From UBA946 sp031550725 (lineage in GTDB: Bacteria; Bacillota; Clostridia; Oscillospirales; Ruminococcaceae): 64,000 nt of DNA. Shown here piece after piece: positions 60,996-64,000 of this stretch (positions are counted from its first letter, which is position 1; each line of letters opens with the position of its first letter). The notes under the pieces are model-generated. The model made no database searches and was not told the origin of the DNA. It saw nothing but the letters and a program-made list of their open reading frames with translations. Location of the stretch: NCBI GenBank assembly GCA_031550725.1, contig JAVBOH010000016.1, positions 40,206-104,205 on the forward strand. The letters are read 5' to 3'. The position numbers and the translations under genes were made by a program.

Positions 60996-62609
60996 TTATA
61001 GAACGTTGCCTATGAATTTGTAGTAAATCTTAACTTTCTGACGATATTCATCATCTACCTTGAATTTATTACCAACCTCAATTTTATCAATCAATTTATG
61101 CAGTAACTCTGCATTCAATTCTTTAGCATCATAAAACTTACGGATTTCATTGATGAACATATCCACGCCTTCATCATTCTTAATTTTAGACTGTTGTTTT
61201 TTAATTAATGTACTTAGCTTAACTTTAAGTTCATCTTTTTCAACAGTGTAATCACGTGATAACTCAATAAACTGTTCACCAGTTAGTACCCCAGTAACCC
61301 TGTCCTTATACAATATTTTGATATAACCATCCAACTCAGCGATGCGTTTTTCGGTAACTTTCATATCAGACTTCAACCTTTCGATATCAGAACCTTTACT
61401 CTGGTTAAGGCGTTTCTTCAAGATATCGGCAGCCTTAATCTCATCCACACGAATCTTACGAATTTGTTTTCTCAAATCATTTAAAACAATATCATACAAA
61501 TCTTCACACAGTATGAAATGGATGCTACAAACTTCCTTTCCCTCTTTCTTGTATGTATTGCAGGTAAGTGCATTCTTACCATTTTTCTGTGGAGAAAGCG
61601 ATAACCCATGTCCACATGTATCACATTTAACAAGACCTGAAAATATATGTGGCTCACCATCTTTTTTATTACGTTTCCGTATAGCAATTTGTCGCTGAGC
61701 CTCATTCCATAACTGCTCAGATACAATCGGCGAATGTGTATTCTCAACTATAATCCACTTTTCCTCTGGTTGTATAGTAATATGCTTAGATTTTATTGAA
61801 TCTTTACGCTTCTTACAATTAACAACATGACCTAGATAAACTTTGTTATGAATAATACTTCCAACAGATGTCAAATTCCAGTTATATGGATTCTTAGTAT
61901 AAACACGTCCTGCAACCATTGCAGCATACGCAGTAGGAGTTAAAATCTTCTCATCTTTCAAAATTCTAGCAATCTTGTTACAACCACAATTTTGATTCGC
62001 TACCATGTCAAATATACGCTCTACAATCGGAGCAGTATTCTCATCAATCACAAGCACATGTTTATTAGTAGTGGATTTCTTGTAACCATATGCTGCTACA
62101 CTACCCAAATACTCGCCTTTCACTGCTTTTGAGTGAAGAACTTGTTTAATTTTCTTAGAGCAATCTGCTACATAGAATTGATTAATTACATTCATGAATG
62201 GCAACATTATATTCTGATCAGGATTACAAATTTCAGAATCGTATCCATTACTAACTGAAATAAAGCGTATATTCTTTGATGGAAATACTTCTTCAATCAG
62301 TTTACCATTTACAACATAATCCCTACCTAGTCGAGATACATCTTTCACTATAACTGTTTGAACCCTACCTTTGTCAATATCATCCATCATCCGTTTAAAA
62401 TTTGGTCTGTCATAATTCATGCCAGAATATCCATCGTCACAATAATGGTCGAATACATTAAAGTTGTTATCTTTGCAAAAGGCATCTAACACATCAATTT
62501 GATTTTTAATCGATGTGCTAGTTCCACTGACATCATCCTCTCGTGAAAGTCTACAATAAATTGCCACATGTGCCTCATTAGTCATACCAGCAATAGATTT
62601 GTTTGCCAT
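60996..62609 (-). CDS. Large serine recombinase (Tn4451/TnpX type)
   Basis: This 537-residue integrase/excisase cuts with Ser22 in AIYCRLSREDD. It has the resolvase domain (VKDVSRLGRDYV and DGYSGMNYDRPNFKRM), a recombinase domain (GYKKSTTNKHVLVIDENTAP, TPTAYAAM), a zinc ribbon (LVKCDTCGHGLSLS, ALTCNTYKKEGKEVC), a coiled coil (about residues 405-440) and the C-terminal domain ELLHKLIDKIEVG seen in TndX/TnpX enzymes. GAAAGGAT precedes the ATG. It is the outermost gene of an element extending beyond the window and inserted at tRNA-Trp. Confidence 0.94.
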   Translation of the reverse strand: MANKSIAGMTNEAHVAIYCRLSREDDVSGTSTSIKNQIDVLDAFCKDNNFNVFDHYCDDGYSGMNYDRPNFKRMMDDIDKGRVQTVIVKDVSRLGRDYVVNGKLIEEVFPSKNIRFISVSNGYDSEICNPDQNIMLPFMNVINQFYVADCSKKIKQVLHSKAVKGEYLGSVAAYGYKKSTTNKHVLVIDENTAPIVERIFDMVANQNCGCNKIARILKDEKILTPTAYAAMVAGRVYTKNPYNWNLTSVGSIIHNKVYLGHVVNCKKRKDSIKSKHITIQPEEKWIIVENTHSPIVSEQLWNEAQRQIAIRKRNKKDGEPHIFSGLVKCDTCGHGLSLSPQKNGKNALTCNTYKKEGKEVCSIHFILCEDLYDIVLNDLRKQIRKIRVDEIKAADILKKRLNQSKGSDIERLKSDMKVTEKRIAELDGYIKILYKDRVTGVLTGEQFIELSRDYTVEKDELKVKLSTLIKKQQSKIKNDEGVDMFINEIRKFYDAKELNAELLHKLIDKIEVGNKFKVDDEYRQKVKIYYKFIGNVL

Positions 62610-62632
62610 AATTTAATTCATCCTTTCATATT

Positions 62633-62660
62633 GAGCGGTTAATATCAATCTTAACCGCTC
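62633..62660. terminator. Hairpin between the small protein and the recombinase
   Basis: GAGCGGTTAA pairs with TTAACCGCTC around TATCAATC. It may terminate transcription from upstream, so that the recombinase needs its own promoter. Confidence 0.6.
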
Positions 62661-62673
62661 ATCACATCAATTC

Positions 62674-62838
62674 CTATTCTTTTTCAACAGTGTCGATTTG
62701 CATTTTTTTTAGTATGTAGGCAACCATGATATCCTCTAATTCACCATCACCAAATACTGATTCAACAATATACTTTGTACCCCTTTCCTTAGATTTCTTA
62801 TGTTTCTTTGTTACACCATTAGATTCAATACCAGACAT
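62674..62838 (-). CDS. 54-residue TnpW-like small protein
   Basis: A frame from ATG 62838 to TAG 62674 encodes a basic N-terminus (TKKHKKSKERG) and a C-terminal part reading YIVESVFGDGELEDIMVAYI and KKM. GGGGTG precedes the ATG. Its size, the place directly upstream of a large serine recombinase, and the YIV-x-S-x-F pattern resemble TnpW of the Tn4451 family. The family match is tentative. Confidence 0.6.
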   Translation of the reverse strand: MSGIESNGVTKKHKKSKERGTKYIVESVFGDGELEDIMVAYILKKMQIDTVEKE

Positions 62839-62974
62839 GAATAACACCCCAATTAATAAGTAGTCAGTAATTAACTGCCACCTATTTACCAGTGTTGCCT
62901 AGCAATATCCGTTTTATAGTATAAATGCTAATACTATAAAAATTCATGATCACACACATAGATAAATATAACAA

Positions 62975-63010
62975 TTGAGATAGTAGCAATATCAACTGCT
63001 ACTATCTCAA
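62975..63010 (-). terminator. Terminator of the acidic protein gene
   Basis: TTGAGATAGTAGCA pairs with TGCTACTATCTCAA around ATATCAAC, 15 bases past the stop. Confidence 0.75.
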
Positions 63011-63024
63011 ATAAATTATGGATA

Positions 63025-63261
63025 CTATGAATCATCGTCATCATCATCAGAATCATCATAATGTTCTATATACATACTAAGTCCCTCATCCATTTCTTCA
63101 TCATGACGATGTGCATACTTATAATCAGCATAATGATCATCATACGAATCACAATCATAGCCAAATTTGGTATCTTCCACATCAATTTCATCATCAAAGT
63201 CACCGTAATAATCATCGGCATACTGCGATAATTTTCTAATAACCCTATTTCTATCTACCAT
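63025..63261 (-). CDS. Very acidic Tyr/Asp-rich small protein
   Basis: The start is ATG 63261, seven bases after GGAGGT; an earlier ATG at 63276 overlaps that site. The 78-residue product has 23 Asp, 6 Glu and about 10 Tyr against only 7 Lys/Arg, and ends in a run of Asp residues. Such charge is seen in DNA-mimic anti-restriction and anti-repressor proteins of mobile elements, but also in metal- or histone-like binders. No motif supports one choice. It is co-directional with the GGCT-like gene, 18 bp away. Confidence 0.75.
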   Translation of the reverse strand: MVDRNRVIRKLSQYADDYYGDFDDEIDVEDTKFGYDCDSYDDHYADYKYAHRHDEEMDEGLSMYIEHYDDSDDDDDDS

Positions 63262-63279
63262 ATCAATAACCTCCATTTT

Positions 63280-63756
63280 TTATTCTGTATATTCATGTCT
63301 GATCATACTAGACACAGATTGTAAACGTTCGAACAGGTATTCCGAATCGATACCGTTAGCTTCATAACCATCTAGGATTGCGTTAAAATAATGACCAGAT
63401 GGGATACCAACCTTATATCCATCATTCATTATATATGCCATTGCTTTTGTTGAAGTTCCATCTTCCATAGTTACAGTTAGAATTTCTTTGTGGTATAAGT
63501 GTGGGAAACCTTCATATTTATCCAATGCGATTTCATCCCACTCGTTAATTTCCCATATCACAACAGGAACTCCCCTGTCTTTATCTCTAGTCGATGTAAA
63601 ATTCTTCTGTATCGTAGCTACTGCTGAATTTATTCGCCCACGAAACATCAGCATATACCCCTCAATCACCCCTTTCCCAACCACATTCGCCATTGGACAT
63701 CTAAAACCCATCTGTTGTAAATTCGTATTTGAACCGTATGCACCATAATAAACCAT
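63280..63756 (-). CDS. Gamma-glutamylcyclotransferase-like protein
   Basis: The 158-residue protein (start ATG 63756 behind AGGAG, not the longer frame) has the GGCT/AIG2 fold motif YYGAYGSNTNLQQM at the start, MLMFRGRINSAVATI, and DKYEGFPHLYHKE with the Glu usually catalytic in gamma-glutamyl cyclotransfer. Small GGCT-like proteins are common in phages and integrative elements, where their role is unsettled. It lies in the recombinase element with the acidic-protein gene. Confidence 0.85.
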   Translation of the reverse strand: MVYYGAYGSNTNLQQMGFRCPMANVVGKGVIEGYMLMFRGRINSAVATIQKNFTSTRDKDRGVPVVIWEINEWDEIALDKYEGFPHLYHKEILTVTMEDGTSTKAMAYIMNDGYKVGIPSGHYFNAILDGYEANGIDSEYLFERLQSVSSMIRHEYTE

Positions 63757-63787
63757 AATATATACTCCTATTCTATTCAATTTTATT

Positions 63788-63997
63788 TTAAACTGGGTGT
63801 ACTGGTGGCTCTGTCGGTTCACCATATCGCCATGCTTTATTGCCACTAAGATTTTCTAATAACAGCTTGCGTGGCACTTCATAAATCAAACCGATGAACC
63901 CCATTCTTAGCAACCATGTTCTAAATGTATAACATTCATTTGTTGTAATAGTAACTTTAGATGATGCGTTTTTTTGCTTAATAGCTTGGTTGTTCAT
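63788..63997 (-). CDS. Small element protein, possibly 5'-incomplete
   Basis: A 69-codon frame begins at ATG 63997, three bases from the window edge, so the true start may lie outside. It reads TNECYTFRTWLLRMGFIGL and VPRKLLLENLSGNKAWRYG, then a proline-rich tail (PTEPPVHPV). Sequences like LSGNKAWRYG recur in small proteins of gut integrative elements, but I have no function for it. Confidence 0.55.
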   Translation of the reverse strand: MNNQAIKQKNASSKVTITTNECYTFRTWLLRMGFIGLIYEVPRKLLLENLSGNKAWRYGEPTEPPVHPV

Positions 63998-64000
63998 AGC

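Overview
The window is AT-rich DNA from a low-GC Gram-positive bacterium, most likely a gut clostridium of the Ruminococcus/Oscillospiraceae type. The evidence is a T-box leader before tRNA-synthetase genes, a DnaD/DnaI-type primosome pair, clustered mreBCD/PBP2/minD, a stand-alone PduL phosphotransacylase, a cobalamin-dependent MetH with a separate activation protein, and a Tn4451-type large serine recombinase. Intergenic DNA is full of short palindromes. No species call is possible from sequence alone.

Layout: 1-2967 holds two secreted GHL10-type glycosidase-like proteins (the first cut by the window edge). 3413-4422 holds an HD phosphohydrolase and an MGMT-like protein; 4833-5411 is pduL. 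5597-7167 is a toxin-antitoxin patch: a frameshifted RelE with an intact Phd-type antitoxin, then a PIN-domain pair. Two tRNA-Gln genes follow. 7650-11550 is the recR-ybaB-dnaX-TPR cluster read from the SRP RNA promoter. 11706-15868 is the aspS-hisS operon behind a T-box whose specifier contains overlapping Asp and His codons. 15907-22293 is the shape and division block (mgsA, minD, PBP2, mreD, mreC, mreB). 22735-26367 holds a DUF4321 protein, a U32 protein, zapA and a membrane protein.

From 26559 the genes are mostly on the plus strand: a hybrid histidine kinase, a sialate O-acetylesterase-like enzyme, metF-NUDIX-MetH activation protein-metH, a MATE exporter, the dnaD/dnaI pair, a stand-alone cheV, cardiolipin synthase and an AI-2E-family permease. 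From 43441 the minus strand dominates again: metY behind a methionine-codon-rich leader and terminator, a DUF6062-type protein, a lipoprotein and an XRE-methyltransferase fusion; then a plus-strand Ca2+ ATPase; then an acyltransferase and an NCS1 permease with a previously overlooked 57-residue membrane protein.

From about 55.3 kb to the end the DNA is accessory: a CoiA-like zinc-cluster protein with a decayed second copy, one deleted type I-C-like CRISPR repeat, an AraC pseudogene, an IS5-type transposase fragment, a complete IS66 element, and the end of an integrative element. That element sits against the 3' end of a broken tRNA-Trp gene and carries a large serine recombinase, a TnpW-like small protein, a very acidic protein and a gamma-glutamylcyclotransferase-like protein.

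The most interesting signals are regulatory or structural: the metY leader peptide/terminator, the GACAC T-box specifier, and three islands built from abutting perfect hairpins (4.5, 22.4 and 42.0 kb).
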